The notes under the pieces: model-generated
Told to the model about the DNA's origin: nothing
The model's database searches: none
The model's input: only the letters and a program-made list of their open reading frames with translations
Translations under genes and position numbers: made by a program
NCBI GenBank assembly: GCA_009659925.1
Contig: PUXW01000013.1
Location: 62,001-126,000, forward strand
Length of the DNA stretch: 64,000 nt
Direction: 5' to 3'
Source: Nitratiruptor sp.
GTDB lineage: Bacteria > Campylobacterota > Campylobacteria > Campylobacterales > Nitratiruptoraceae
Shown here: positions 17,390-30,683 of the stretch, one piece after another
Position numbering within the stretch: position 1 is the first letter of the stretch
Layout of the letters: every line of letters begins with the position of its first letter

Positions 17390-17395
17390 ATTATA
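17390..17395 (-). promoter_or_regulatory. -10 box of the PerR/Fur-like gene
   Basis: TATAAT on the minus strand in the context TGCTATAAT (extended -10), 34 nt before the GTG start and within the 50-base gap after ubiB. The following TTGAAAACTA is A/T-rich and would be a natural place for self-regulation, but no clean Fur or PerR box is visible. Confidence 0.6.
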
Positions 17396-17406
17396 GCATA
17401 AGCCCC

Positions 17407-18927
17407 CTAGCGCCCCACCGCAATCCAGAACCAGCCAAAACCGATCCCAAAAAGAAGGGTCGCCAACTGGCTCAATTGGGAATCGAGGAGAAGGAGGAAG
17501 AGTCCCAAGAGCATGAGGGCCAGGGCCCGTCCCACCCGGGCCCTCCACTCCCGTCGCTCCCGCCTGAGCCACTCTAACTGCAAGGGGGAGAGCTCTACCT
17601 TCAAACTCCCTTCCCGGGCGAGTCGGAGGGTCTCCTTGAAATCCTGGAGCACATAGGGGCCTTGGCGGATCTCGTCTAGGACCATATCCAAGAGGCGCTC
17701 CTTGTAGCCCAAGGCCCGGGGAATGTTGCGCTGGAGGATGGGAAGGATATCCTTCACGCCGTTGAAGTTGTCGATGTAGTGGGTCCCCAGCCCTTCGATA
17801 ATGGCACTCACCCGCAAGATGTAGACCGCCTCCTGGGGGAGTTTGAAGGGGAGATCCCGCATCGATTGGAGGACCTCAAAGGCCAGCCGCTGCATATCGA
17901 CTCCCCGCAGGTGGTCATCGCTAAAGATCTCGAACATCGCCTCGACAAATTGGGCCACCATTCCAGCAGGCGCCTCGTAGGCTATGGTCCCAAGCCGCTT
18001 GGCGGCACTTACATAGAGTTCGAAGTCTCGTTCGTGGGCGGCCTTGATCAGCTCGATCAGGGCAACCCGAGTCTCATTGGGAATCTGCTTGACCATCCCG
18101 AAATCCAGGAGGATCAGCTCCCCGTTCCGGTCTACCAGGAGGTTACCCGGATGGGGATCGGCGTGGAAGAAGCCCCGGACCAACATCTGCTCGGCGTAGA
18201 AACGGACCAGCTGCTCGATGAGGGGGCGAAAATCGATGCCAAGGCGCTGGAGCCCCTTTCGATCGTCGAAGCGAACCCCCTCCATGAACTCCATCACCAA
18301 CACCTCCTCGTTGCAATAGGCCTCGAAGGGGGTGGGGTAGCGGGCAAAACCTGGATAGCTCTTGGCGAAGCGTTTGAGGTTTCGAAGCTCTTGGCGAAAG
18401 TCCACCTCCTTGAGGACCATATCGCCAAATTCGAGGATCAAGGCCTCGAGGGAGTGTTTGGTATAGTGGTTGAAGAGGGGGGAGAAGAGCCAGAGCATGA
18501 GGCGCAAGATCCCAATGTCCCGGGCCACCTGTTCCTGGATCTTGTAGCGGCGGATCTTGATAGCCACCTTGGTCCCTTTCAGCCAGCCCACATGGACTTG
18601 GCCAATGGAAGCGCTTGCAATCGGCTCCCACTCGAAGGCCTCCAGGGGGATGGAGGCGATGGAGCGTTGGTAGATGGTTTCTAGCTCCTTGGGATCCATG
18701 GGGGGGAGGGCGTCGTGGATCCTTTGAAGCTGGGCCACATAGGCCTCGTCGAAAAGGTCAGCCCGTGTCCCGAGGACCTGGGCCAACTTGATGAAACTCG
18801 TTCCCAGCTGGACGATCCGCTCCGCCAGCTCTTCTGGCCCATAGGGGCGCAATCCAAAAAAGGAGGGGCGTCTCTTGATGAGGAGGAAGAGGGTAAGAAG
18901 GACCCGAAAGATCACATAAAGGCGCAC
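17407..18927 (-). CDS. ubiB: AarF/UbiB (ABC1) family atypical kinase
   Basis: A 506-residue ABC1/UbiB protein-kinase-like protein, a family linked to isoprenoid quinone metabolism. It has the alanine-rich nucleotide loop PIASASIGQVH, the VAIK lysine region, the LVRGFFHADPHPGNLL catalytic loop, and LLDFGMV. The signature normally written KxGQ reads KLAQ here (Lys47-Gln50). Two membrane helices close the C-terminus (ALMLLGLFLLLLDS and LATLLFGIGFGWFW). The start is GTG. It lies one base after a small coiled-coil gene at the end of the ilvC operon. The menaquinone-type respiration of this phylum makes a menaquinone role plausible but unproven. Confidence 0.86.
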   Translation of the reverse strand: MRLYVIFRVLLTLFLLIKRRPSFFGLRPYGPEELAERIVQLGTSFIKLAQVLGTRADLFDEAYVAQLQRIHDALPPMDPKELETIYQRSIASIPLEAFEWEPIASASIGQVHVGWLKGTKVAIKIRRYKIQEQVARDIGILRLMLWLFSPLFNHYTKHSLEALILEFGDMVLKEVDFRQELRNLKRFAKSYPGFARYPTPFEAYCNEEVLVMEFMEGVRFDDRKGLQRLGIDFRPLIEQLVRFYAEQMLVRGFFHADPHPGNLLVDRNGELILLDFGMVKQIPNETRVALIELIKAAHERDFELYVSAAKRLGTIAYEAPAGMVAQFVEAMFEIFSDDHLRGVDMQRLAFEVLQSMRDLPFKLPQEAVYILRVSAIIEGLGTHYIDNFNGVKDILPILQRNIPRALGYKERLLDMVLDEIRQGPYVLQDFKETLRLAREGSLKVELSPLQLEWLRRERREWRARVGRALALMLLGLFLLLLDSQLSQLATLLFGIGFGWFWIAVGR

Positions 18928-18928
18928 A

Positions 18929-19195
18929 TCACCTCTCGATGAGCCGCTTGAGCTCCTCGATATCCTCCTTCGTCGCCACTCCCGCCTCCTGGATCACCTC
19001 CCGCAAGATCCGCTTGAGCTCCTCTCGGAACCGGTGCTCCTCCTCTTCCCCCCGCCGTTTGGCCTCTTCGAGGAGGTGGGCAACCTCCTCCTTGGAGCGC
19101 TTTCCCTCCTCGACGAGACGCTCTAGCTTCGCCTCTACCCGATCCTTGGCCAAGAGGGCCGCTCCGACCCCCAGATAGAGGAGTTCCTTGACCAT
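18929..19195 (-). CDS. Small phasin-like coiled-coil protein
   Basis: An 88-residue protein with a short hydrophobic N-terminus (MVKELLYLGVGAALLAKDRVE) followed by an almost uninterrupted charged helix rich in Glu, Lys and Arg, ending in KEDIEELKRLIE. This resembles the small phasin-like/DUF proteins often found next to AarF/UbiB genes. I prefer the ATG at 19195, which lies 6 nt after AAGGAGG, over the ATG at 19201 that touches the Shine-Dalgarno. It sits between htrA (2 nt gap) and ubiB (1 nt gap). A scaffold for UbiB or a lipid/granule surface is a guess. Confidence 0.72.
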   Translation of the reverse strand: MVKELLYLGVGAALLAKDRVEAKLERLVEEGKRSKEEVAHLLEEAKRRGEEEEHRFREELKRILREVIQEAGVATKEDIEELKRLIER

Positions 19196-19197
19196 GC

Positions 19198-20292
19198 TCA
19201 TCCTCCTTCCAATCGAACTTCCATCCTCACAATTGTACCATCTCGCAAAACCTCCAACTCGATGGGAGCTCCAGGAGCCCTGGAATATAAGAGTTCCAGG
19301 AGCTCCTCGTAACTGCTCACCCGTCTCCCATTGACAGCCACCACCACATCCCCCAGCTGGACCCGGCCATCAGGATAGATCCTGGTTGGGCGCAAACCCA
19401 GACGCCAAGCGGGGGAGTTGGGCTGAAGAGCCAAAACGGCTACTCCTTCCATCTGGAAGCGGCGCTGCAGGAGCCGGTTGATCCGATCGTCACTGATAAT
19501 TCCCAGGTCCACAAGGAGGGAGCCCTTTCGGGCTATGATGGAACTGACCACCATGTTGACCAGATCGATAGGAATGGCGAAACCGATCCCTGCACTGGCT
19601 CCGCTAGGGGAGTAGATGGCGGTGTTGACTCCGATCACCCGTCCGGCGCTATCTAGAAGGGGACCACCGGAGTTACCCGGATTGATGGCTGCATCGGTCT
19701 GGATCGCCCCTTCGATCTGCGCCCCGTTCTCCTCTTCGATTACCCGATCCAGGGCAGAGATGATCCCCATGGTCATGGTCCAATCCAACCCGAAGGGATT
19801 TCCAATGGCGTAGACGATTTGGCCGACTTTAAGGTCGTGGCTGCTTCCAAGGACCACCGGCTCCATGACCCCAGGAACCGGATCGATCTTCAAGACCGCC
19901 AAATCCCGCCTCGGGTCGGCTCCAACCAGCCTAGCCCGATAGCCCAGACCGTTGGCCAGGGTGACAATGGCCTCACTAGCCCCCTCGATCACATGGTAGT
20001 TGGTGACGATGTGGCCGAAACGGTCCCAGACGAAACCGCTCCCCGTTCCCTTGGGAACGTTGAAGCTCCTCCGCCCCCAATAGTCGACGACCTCCTGGAG
20101 GGTGGAGATATAGACCACACTCGGCTTGGCCCGTTCGAAGATGGCGATATTGGTCTCTTCCAGCTCCATGAGGGCCCCCCGGGGGGTAATAGCCCGAGGC
20201 TTGGAGGCGATCCAAGTCTCCAGGAGCGGGAGGGCCTGGTAGAGCAAGAGCCCTACCATCATGCCAGCCAGGAGGAGAAGTATCCGCTGCAT
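19198..20292 (-). CDS. DegS-like trypsin-type serine protease with one PDZ domain
   Basis: A 364-residue HtrA-family protease with a single N-terminal membrane anchor (residues 3-24), as in DegS, rather than a cleaved signal. The catalytic triad is His100 (TNYHVIEG), Asp130 (RRDLAVLKI) and Ser208 (NPGNSGGPL). A single PDZ domain follows (~265-360), containing VLALQPNSPAWRLGL and GDVVVAVNGRRVSSYEEL. It should sense or degrade misfolded envelope proteins. It abuts dprA without a spacer and is followed 2 nt later by the coiled-coil protein gene. Confidence 0.9.
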   Translation of the reverse strand: MQRILLLLAGMMVGLLLYQALPLLETWIASKPRAITPRGALMELEETNIAIFERAKPSVVYISTLQEVVDYWGRRSFNVPKGTGSGFVWDRFGHIVTNYHVIEGASEAIVTLANGLGYRARLVGADPRRDLAVLKIDPVPGVMEPVVLGSSHDLKVGQIVYAIGNPFGLDWTMTMGIISALDRVIEEENGAQIEGAIQTDAAINPGNSGGPLLDSAGRVIGVNTAIYSPSGASAGIGFAIPIDLVNMVVSSIIARKGSLLVDLGIISDDRINRLLQRRFQMEGVAVLALQPNSPAWRLGLRPTRIYPDGRVQLGDVVVAVNGRRVSSYEELLELLYSRAPGAPIELEVLRDGTIVRMEVRLEGG

Positions 20293-21033
20293 CTAGTCTC
20301 CTTTGTAGTAGATCCGCCCTCCCATGACCTCGATGCGCCCCTCCAATTCCAACTCCACAATACGCTCCCCATATCGCTGAATCGCCTCGTCGTAGAAGGG
20401 GTGCTCCTTCAAATAGGCGACGAGGGGGTCGCTCTGCTGGGACGAGGGGCCTCCAAATTGGGCCAGGAATTCTTCTAGCTCCCAGATCACCTGGGCCCCT
20501 CCTTTCATGGCGAGTCCATTGGTTCCTGGACTTTGACCCAGGCGATGGGGTGGGACGAAGATGGGACGCTGGTGTTTTTGGGCAAAGGCGGCACTGCGCA
20601 TCGAACCACTCTCAAGTTGGGCCTCGGCGATAACCAGGAGTTGGCCAAGTTCTACCACGAGCTCGTTGCGCACTACGAAACTCCAGGGAGTCGCCCGAAA
20701 TCCAGGAGCAAAGGGACTCAAGAGGAGGCCCTCGCTAGCAATTTCCTCCAGAAGTTTGGCATTGGCCTTGGGATAGCGCAAGTCGATGCCACAGGGGAGC
20801 ACGGCAATGGTATTCTGGGCCCCAGCACCCCGATGGGCCATGGCATCGATTCCTAGAGCTCCACCACTGACAACCACTACCCCCCGCTGGCTCAAGCCCT
20901 GGGCGATCTGAAAAGCCACCTCTTTGCCATACTGACTCGCCCGTCTAGCACCTACGATCGCCACCTTGGGCCGCTCCAAGAGCTCCAGGTTCCCCTGGTA
21001 GTAACACCGCCACTTGGCAACCTCAACCACCAA
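20293..21033 (-). CDS. dprA: DNA-processing protein DprA
   Basis: A 246-residue DprA/Smf Rossmann-fold protein that loads RecA on incoming single-stranded DNA during natural transformation. Motifs are VAIVGARRASQYG, VVSGGALGIDAMAHRGA, LPCGIDLRYP and SGSMRSAAFAQ. A short C-terminal winged-helix-like region (DPLVAYLKEHPFYDEAI..) is present. No ATG fits; the TTG at 21033 (7 nt after GGAGG) or the GTG at 21030 is the likely start, both inside the last codons of the SLC13 gene. The stop abuts the htrA ATG. Confidence 0.88.
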   Translation of the reverse strand: MVVEVAKWRCYYQGNLELLERPKVAIVGARRASQYGKEVAFQIAQGLSQRGVVVVSGGALGIDAMAHRGAGAQNTIAVLPCGIDLRYPKANAKLLEEIASEGLLLSPFAPGFRATPWSFVVRNELVVELGQLLVIAEAQLESGSMRSAAFAQKHQRPIFVPPHRLGQSPGTNGLAMKGGAQVIWELEEFLAQFGGPSSQQSDPLVAYLKEHPFYDEAIQRYGERIVELELEGRIEVMGGRIYYKGD

Positions 21034-22356
21034 AGTAGAACCTCCACAAAGTCGTAGCCACCAGGGAGACCACCATAACCCCGACCATGTTGACCACAAA
21101 GCCGATACGCGCCATCTGGGCGATTTGGATCACTTTGGAGCCCATGATAATGGCGTTGGGGGGAGTTGCGATGGGGAGCATGAAGGCATAGCTGGCGGCG
21201 ATGGTGGCGGTAAAGAGGAGGATGTCCACAGGCAGGCCGTTAGCGGTAGCAAATTCATAAACGACCGGGAGGATGATGGAGGTCAAGGCGGTGTTGCTGG
21301 TAATCTCGGTGGAAAAGGAGACGAAGAGAGCTAGGAGGAAGAGGAGGGTGAAAAGGGGCAACTCCCCGAGATGACCCAGATAACCCGCTATGGCTGAGGC
21401 AAGACCGGTCTTGATGAAGGCGGTAGCTATGGAAAAACCCGCACCAAAGAGGAAGATGATCTCGTAGGGGATCTGTTTGGTATCCTCCCAGGTCAAAAGC
21501 CCGATACCAGGAAGGAAGAGGGCCAGACCAAAGCTGAGCAGGAGCAACTTCTCGTCAAGGCGCTGCCCTACAAGGGCAAGGAGGGGGTTGAGGAGCAAGA
21601 GGGCGATCAAGGCGAGGAGGATCTTAGCTAGCAAGCGCTGCTGGGACGAGAGGGGGGGAGGATCGCTCCGGCAAGGCAGGGGTTCGTCTCCAATCCCAAG
21701 GGAAAGGAGCCAGGGAACTACCAGGAGCATGACCCCCACCACGGGGAGGGTCAAGCCCATCCAGGCCAGAAAGGTTGGGGGAGTCTGGCCAATCTCTTCG
21801 AGGAAGCCGAGGAGGATGAGGTTGGGAGGGGTCCCGATGGGGGTGAAGATTCCCCCGATACTAGCTCCATAGGCAAGGGCCAGGAGGTAGCGCACCTGCA
21901 CCTTTGGATGGCCTCCCAGGGAGAGGGCGACGGGCAAGAGCATGATGGTTACCGTCGTGTTGGAGAGGAAGGCACTCAAAAGGGCCGCCGTTATGGCCAA
22001 GGCGTAGATGATGCCTCGGATACTCTTGGGGAAGATGGCCAGGAGTCGAGCGGCGATCACCTCGCTGAGACCACTCTTTTGCATCGCGATGGCCAGGAGG
22101 AAGCCTCCCAGAAAGAGGAAGATGATCCCCTTGGAGTAGTTGGGGCTCACCTGGGCTAGATCGAGAATCCCGAAGGTCGGAAAGAGGACCAGGGGCAGGA
22201 GAGAGACCACCCCCAGGGGGAGCCCTTCATTGGTCCACAGGACCACTAAAAAGGCGACAACGCCGAGGAGGCGGGCCTGAAGGGGGTCGAAGAGGTAGGA
22301 AGCCAGGGCAAAGATCAAGAGTCCAGTTCCTAGTGCAAGATTGATCCGCCCATCCA

Positions 22357-22357
<1 letters not shown>
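21023..22357 (-). CDS. SLC13/DASS family anion transporter
   Basis: A 444-residue polytopic membrane protein of the divalent anion:sodium symporter family. The paired Ser-Asn-Thr hairpin motifs are present: SNTTVTIMLLPVALSL in the first half and SNTALTSIILPVV in the second, with GIFTPIGTPPNLILLGF and PIATPPNAIIMGS nearby. Substrates of the family are dicarboxylates (succinate, malate, citrate), sulfate or phosphate; which one applies cannot be told. Its ATG overlaps the stop of the upstream deacetylase (TGATG), and its end overlaps dprA. Confidence 0.87.
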
Positions 22358-27159
<4,802 letters not shown>

Positions 27160-27167
27160 GATTGTGC

Positions 27168-27173
27168 TATAAT
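27168..27173 (+). promoter_or_regulatory. Extended -10 promoter upstream of the rnr leader
   Basis: TATAAT in a TGCTATAAT context, 9 nt after the ppc stop. Transcription from it would begin near 27180, leaving about 160 nt of untranslated RNA before rnr. Confidence 0.65.
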
Positions 27174-27341
27174 CGAGGGACAAAGGGCAAGGCCTTCATC
27201 CACTGCCGCTTGGACGATGTTCCTCGAAACTCGATGGGGCATGGGAGCCTGGGGCCTAAGTCCGCCTCCCCAGGAGGCCCTTGGCTTGAGAGACCGTCTT
27301 GACCAGGGAGCCCTACGAAACCAAGCAGACAAGGAAGGTAA
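27174..27341 (+). ncRNA. Structured leader or small RNA upstream of rnr
   Basis: A 168-base G+C-rich non-coding stretch between the promoter and the rnr start. It contains several strong pairings: CGAGGGAC (27174-27181) with GTTCCTCG (27219-27226); CCTGGGG (27248-27254) with CCCCAGG (27268-27274), extended by GGG (27243-27245) with CCC (27278-27280); and a competing hairpin GCCTCC (27264-27269) with GGAGGC (27273-27278). AGGG (27184-27187) can also pair with CCCT (27311-27314). I recognise no known family: no SRP core and no tRNA fold. It could be an autoregulatory leader of RNase R or an independent RNA such as a 6S-like RNA. Confidence 0.4.
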
Positions 27342-29279
27342 TTGAAAGAGTTCATCCTCAAGCTCATCCGCGGCATCGATCGCAAAGACATTCCTCGAGA
27401 TTACATCCCCCTGGTAGACGATCTGATCCGCCACAAGATCGTCAAGATCGACGGGAAGATCTACCGTATTGCTTCCAAATTTCGGGTCGGGGAGGTGGAC
27501 ATCGCCAAGAATGGGATGGGCTTCCTCGTCCAGCTTGGGGTGAAGGCCAAGGATCTGCTCATCGAACCCAAGGATCTCAACGGAGCCGGCAAGGGAGACC
27601 TGGTGGTCGCCAAGCGGCTCTTTGGAGGAGGACGCCCCAGGGCCAAGGTGGTCTACATCCTCGAAAAGGCCTTTCGCTTCAGCGTTGCCTATTGGGACAA
27701 GGCCCAACTGGCCCTCCTCAACGTCAAAGATGGCCGCCCAGTTGAGGTGGTGGCTACCCGCAAGAGCCTCAAGGAGCTCCCCGATGGAACCATCGTCAAG
27801 ATCGACAACGAGCAGCGAACCATCGTGGAGGTTTTAGGTGTTCTCTCAGATCCCAAGGTGGACGAGAAGATCTCCCTGGCCCTTTACAACAAGCGGGAAG
27901 CCTTCTCCCCCGAAGCGGAGTTGGAGGCCTCGGCCTATCCGGACTATGTAGACAAGAGCCTCTATCCCGACCGCATCGATTTGACCCATCTGCCCTTTTG
28001 CACCATCGATCCCGTTGACGCCAAGGACCACGACGACGCCATCTACTGGGATGAGGCCACCAGAACCCTCTACGTAGCCATCGCCGATGTGAGCGAATAT
28101 GTCCACTACATGGGTCCCATCGACAAAGAGGCCAAGGAGCGGGGCTTTAGCATCTACCTCCCCCACAAATCGATCCCGATGCTTCCCCGCAAACTCTCGG
28201 AAGGAATCTGCAGCCTCAAAGAGGGCCAAGAGCGCCTCGCCTTCGTGGTTCAAATCACCCTCGACGCCAATTTAGAGCCGGTCCATGAGAAGATCTTCGA
28301 CGCCATCATCAAGAGTCGGCGCAAATATACCTACGAGGAGGTCGACCGCTTCCTCGCCGGAGAGGGACCCCGGGATCAGGTGGACCGGGAGATCCTCGCC
28401 TACCTCCTTCCCCTCTACAAACTGACCCAGAGAGTGCGCCGCGACCGGCTCCAACGGGGTTTCGAATTCCTCAATCCCGAAATCCGCCTCATCCTCGACG
28501 AGAATCAGGAGCTTGTGGCCACCAAGGTGGAGCGGGAGACCCCATCCCACGCCCTCATCGAGGAGTGTATGCTCCTGGCCAACAAGGCAAGCGCCAAGGA
28601 GTTCGAATATGGAATCTTCCGAACCCACGAGGAGCCGAGCCTTCAAAAGATCGAGGAGCTCCTAGAAGAGCTGGCCACCATTGGCATCTTCACCAAGGAG
28701 TACAACGACATCCACGAACTCTTCCTCCACATCCAGCGGGAAGCCGAGTCCCGAGGGATCAAGGAGCATGTGGACCGCCTCCTCATCAAGACCCAAAAAC
28801 AGGCGGGTTATACCGTGGAGAATATCGGCCACTTTGGTCTTGGCTTCGAGAAGTACACCCACTTCACATCACCGATTCGCCGCTACAGCGACTTAACCCT
28901 CCACCGCCTCCTCAAGGCCAAGCTCCGCAAAGACCAGCGCCAGCTGGACTATATCCTACGCAACATCGAAGCCCTGGTGGTCAAGATCAGCGAGCTGGAG
29001 CGGGAGGCGGCCAAAGTGGAGTGGGATTTTATGGATCGCAAGTTCGCCCGTTGGGCCGCCAAACATGTAGGGGAGCGGTTCCAAGCCATCGTCGTCGACC
29101 CAAGATCGACCCCCATCGCCAACATCGAGGATGAGATCGTCGGTCCCCGACTCTTCCTCCCCTTTGACAAGGGGCGTGTGGAGCTCTTCCAACGGATCGT
29201 GGTGGAGATTGTCGAGGCCAATATCGCCACGACGAAGATCACCGCCAGAGTGGTGGAGTTCCTCGATGTACCGGAGTGA
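27342..29279 (+). CDS. rnr: Ribonuclease R (RNB-family exoribonuclease)
   Basis: A 645-residue RNase II/R family 3'-5' exoribonuclease. Cold-shock-like OB folds occupy the first ~200 residues. The RNB catalytic domain carries CTIDPVDAKDHDDAI (metal-binding aspartates), the YLPHKSIPMLP region, and HFTSPIRRYSDLTLHRLL. The C-terminal S1-like region is short and degenerate (VGERFQAIVVDPRSTPIANI..). This fits the single RNase R of Campylobacterota. The start is TTG at 27342 with AAGGAAGG just upstream. It overlaps holA by 14 nt. Confidence 0.93.
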   Translation: MKEFILKLIRGIDRKDIPRDYIPLVDDLIRHKIVKIDGKIYRIASKFRVGEVDIAKNGMGFLVQLGVKAKDLLIEPKDLNGAGKGDLVVAKRLFGGGRPRAKVVYILEKAFRFSVAYWDKAQLALLNVKDGRPVEVVATRKSLKELPDGTIVKIDNEQRTIVEVLGVLSDPKVDEKISLALYNKREAFSPEAELEASAYPDYVDKSLYPDRIDLTHLPFCTIDPVDAKDHDDAIYWDEATRTLYVAIADVSEYVHYMGPIDKEAKERGFSIYLPHKSIPMLPRKLSEGICSLKEGQERLAFVVQITLDANLEPVHEKIFDAIIKSRRKYTYEEVDRFLAGEGPRDQVDREILAYLLPLYKLTQRVRRDRLQRGFEFLNPEIRLILDENQELVATKVERETPSHALIEECMLLANKASAKEFEYGIFRTHEEPSLQKIEELLEELATIGIFTKEYNDIHELFLHIQREAESRGIKEHVDRLLIKTQKQAGYTVENIGHFGLGFEKYTHFTSPIRRYSDLTLHRLLKAKLRKDQRQLDYILRNIEALVVKISELEREAAKVEWDFMDRKFARWAAKHVGERFQAIVVDPRSTPIANIEDEIVGPRLFLPFDKGRVELFQRIVVEIVEANIATTKITARVVEFLDVPE

Positions 29280-30228
29280 CCTCGATCGCCTCTTGAGCAA
29301 GGGGGATCTCCCCGCCAAGGCCTTCCTCCTTTGGGGAAATGAACCATACTTCATCGACCGTTACGCTCGCCTCCTCCAAGAGCACATCGCCCCAGGGGTC
29401 CAACCGTTGCGCCTCTTCTACGATGAATTCGACCCCGAGGTGGCCCATGACTATCTACTCCAGCCCTCCCTCTTCCAGCCGGTCAACCTCCTCATCATCA
29501 AGGGGGAGCGACCCCTCCCCGCCAAGGAGATCCAATCCCTCCTCCATCTGACCGCTACCAGGGCAGCGAGCTACCTCATCTACCAGCTCCCCTCCAGCGA
29601 AGGGAAGCGGATTGCCAATCTCTTCTCCAAGGAGCGTCGGGCTCTAGCCGTACGGTTCTTCCCTCCCAAAGAGCATGAGGCCATCAACGAGCTCCGGGCC
29701 TTGGCCAGGGAGGTGGGTCTAACCATCGACGAGGGGGCCCTGATCCACCTCTTGCACCTGTTTGAGGGGGATCTCCTCCTTGCCGCCGCCGAAATAGGCA
29801 AATTGGCGGTCTATAGACAGGTGGGTACAAAGGAGATCGACCGTCTAGTGGCCCCAACCACCACCGCTTCGATGGAGCAGCTCTACAAAGCAATTTTGCG
29901 CAAGGAGCCCCTGGCCCGGCTCCTCCCAAAAATCCAACTCCTTCCCCCCATCCCCTTCCTCCTTGGCCTCCAACACTTCCTCCACCAGCTCTTCCTCTTC
30001 AACACCTCGATGCGTCTGTATGGGCGCGTCGACTCCAAGGAGCTTCTGGGCTACCAGCTCCCCAAAGCTATCCAGGAGGAGCGGATCCAGTTGGCCATTG
30101 GTATCAAGGACTACGCTCCCCTCTTCGCCCTCTTGCAAGAGTGTGAATATGAGCTCAAGCGCAAGAGTCACATCGATCAGGAGGCGACCCTCCTCGCCTA
30201 TTTAATGAAACTCCAAGCTTCCCTCTGA
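29266..30228 (+). CDS. holA: DNA polymerase III delta subunit
   Basis: A 320-residue HolA-type clamp-loader delta subunit. It shows the N-terminal AFLLWGNEPYFIDRYARLL block, the FYDEFDP turn, a SLFQPVNLLIIKG stretch, LPAKEIQSLL, and the domain III helical collar at the C-terminus. I start it at ATG 29266, which has GGAG at 29255-29258 and overlaps rnr by 14 nt; longer in-frame extensions only translate rnr in another frame. It works with delta' (holB, 10228-10830) to open the beta clamp. Confidence 0.88.
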   Translation: MYRSDLDRLLSKGDLPAKAFLLWGNEPYFIDRYARLLQEHIAPGVQPLRLFYDEFDPEVAHDYLLQPSLFQPVNLLIIKGERPLPAKEIQSLLHLTATRAASYLIYQLPSSEGKRIANLFSKERRALAVRFFPPKEHEAINELRALAREVGLTIDEGALIHLLHLFEGDLLLAAAEIGKLAVYRQVGTKEIDRLVAPTTTASMEQLYKAILRKEPLARLLPKIQLLPPIPFLLGLQHFLHQLFLFNTSMRLYGRVDSKELLGYQLPKAIQEERIQLAIGIKDYAPLFALLQECEYELKRKSHIDQEATLLAYLMKLQASL

Positions 30229-30234
30229 TACAAT
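30229..30234 (+). promoter_or_regulatory. Probable -10 box of rpsF-ssb-rpsR
   Basis: TACAAT immediately after the holA stop, 67 nt before the rpsF ATG. It would give a leader of about 60 nt that contains the candidate S6:S18 hairpin. Confidence 0.5.
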
Positions 30235-30255
30235 TACGCTGCCTTTTACACCCTC

Positions 30256-30280
30256 AATCCTTGCCGGCAGATGCCGGATA
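30256..30280 (+). promoter_or_regulatory. Candidate S6:S18 ribosomal leader hairpin
   Basis: The rpsF leader can fold AUCC (30257-30260) with GGAU (30276-30279) and GGC (30266-30268) with GCC (30273-30275), leaving a 5'-side bulge UUGCC that carries a CCG at 30264-30266. An alternative uses CCGGC/GCCGG with an AGAU loop. The known S6:S18 leader regulates rpsF operons through a hairpin with a CCG-containing bulge that mimics the 16S site. Position and operon content (rpsF, rpsR) agree; the match was made by eye. Confidence 0.45.
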
Positions 30281-30300
30281 AAGAGCCAAAAGGAGTCTAT

Positions 30301-30681
30301 ATGCGCCACTACGAGAGCCTCTTCGTCCTCAAGCCGACCCTAACCGACGAGGAGAAGGAGCAAAAGTTCAACTTCATCAAGGAGACCATCGAGAAGAATG
30401 GAGGCCAGATCGCCGCTACCGAGAGTATCGGCGTACGCAAATTGGCTTATCCTATCCAAAAGTTCGAGCGGGGCCACTACTACATTATCTACTTTACGGC
30501 TCCCAGCCAAGCGGTCCGGGAACTGGAGCGGATCTATCGCATCACCGAAGATGTCATCCGCTTCCTGACCATCAAGTACGAGACCAAGAAGGATATCGCC
30601 GCTTGGGAAGGAATGGTCCAGCGGGCCAAAGGAGCGGCTCCCTCTGAGCAGAGTCAACCAGCAACCCCCCAAGAAGCCTGA
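30301..30681 (+). CDS. rpsF: 30S ribosomal protein S6
   Basis: A 126-residue S6 with the canonical start [18 protein letters not shown], the [22 protein letters not shown] core and a C-terminal Ala/Gln/Ser-rich tail. S6 pairs with S18 on the 30S platform. AAAAGGAG places the start at 30301; an in-frame ATG at 30271 lies within the leader hairpin and lacks a Shine-Dalgarno. It is followed 2 nt later by ssb and then rpsR, the usual bacterial operon. Confidence 0.96.
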   Translation: MRHYESLFVLKPTLTDEEKEQKFNFIKETIEKNGGQIAATESIGVRKLAYPIQKFERGHYYIIYFTAPSQAVRELERIYRITEDVIRFLTIKYETKKDIAAWEGMVQRAKGAAPSEQSQPATPQEA

Positions 30682-30683
30682 GG

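Noticed and set aside
27295-27340. Similarity of ACCAGG...GAAA..AAGCAG..AAGG to the SRP RNA core
   Set aside because: The order of letters resembles 4.5S RNA, but the GGAA tetraloop stem and symmetric loop cannot be folded, so I do not call an ffs gene.
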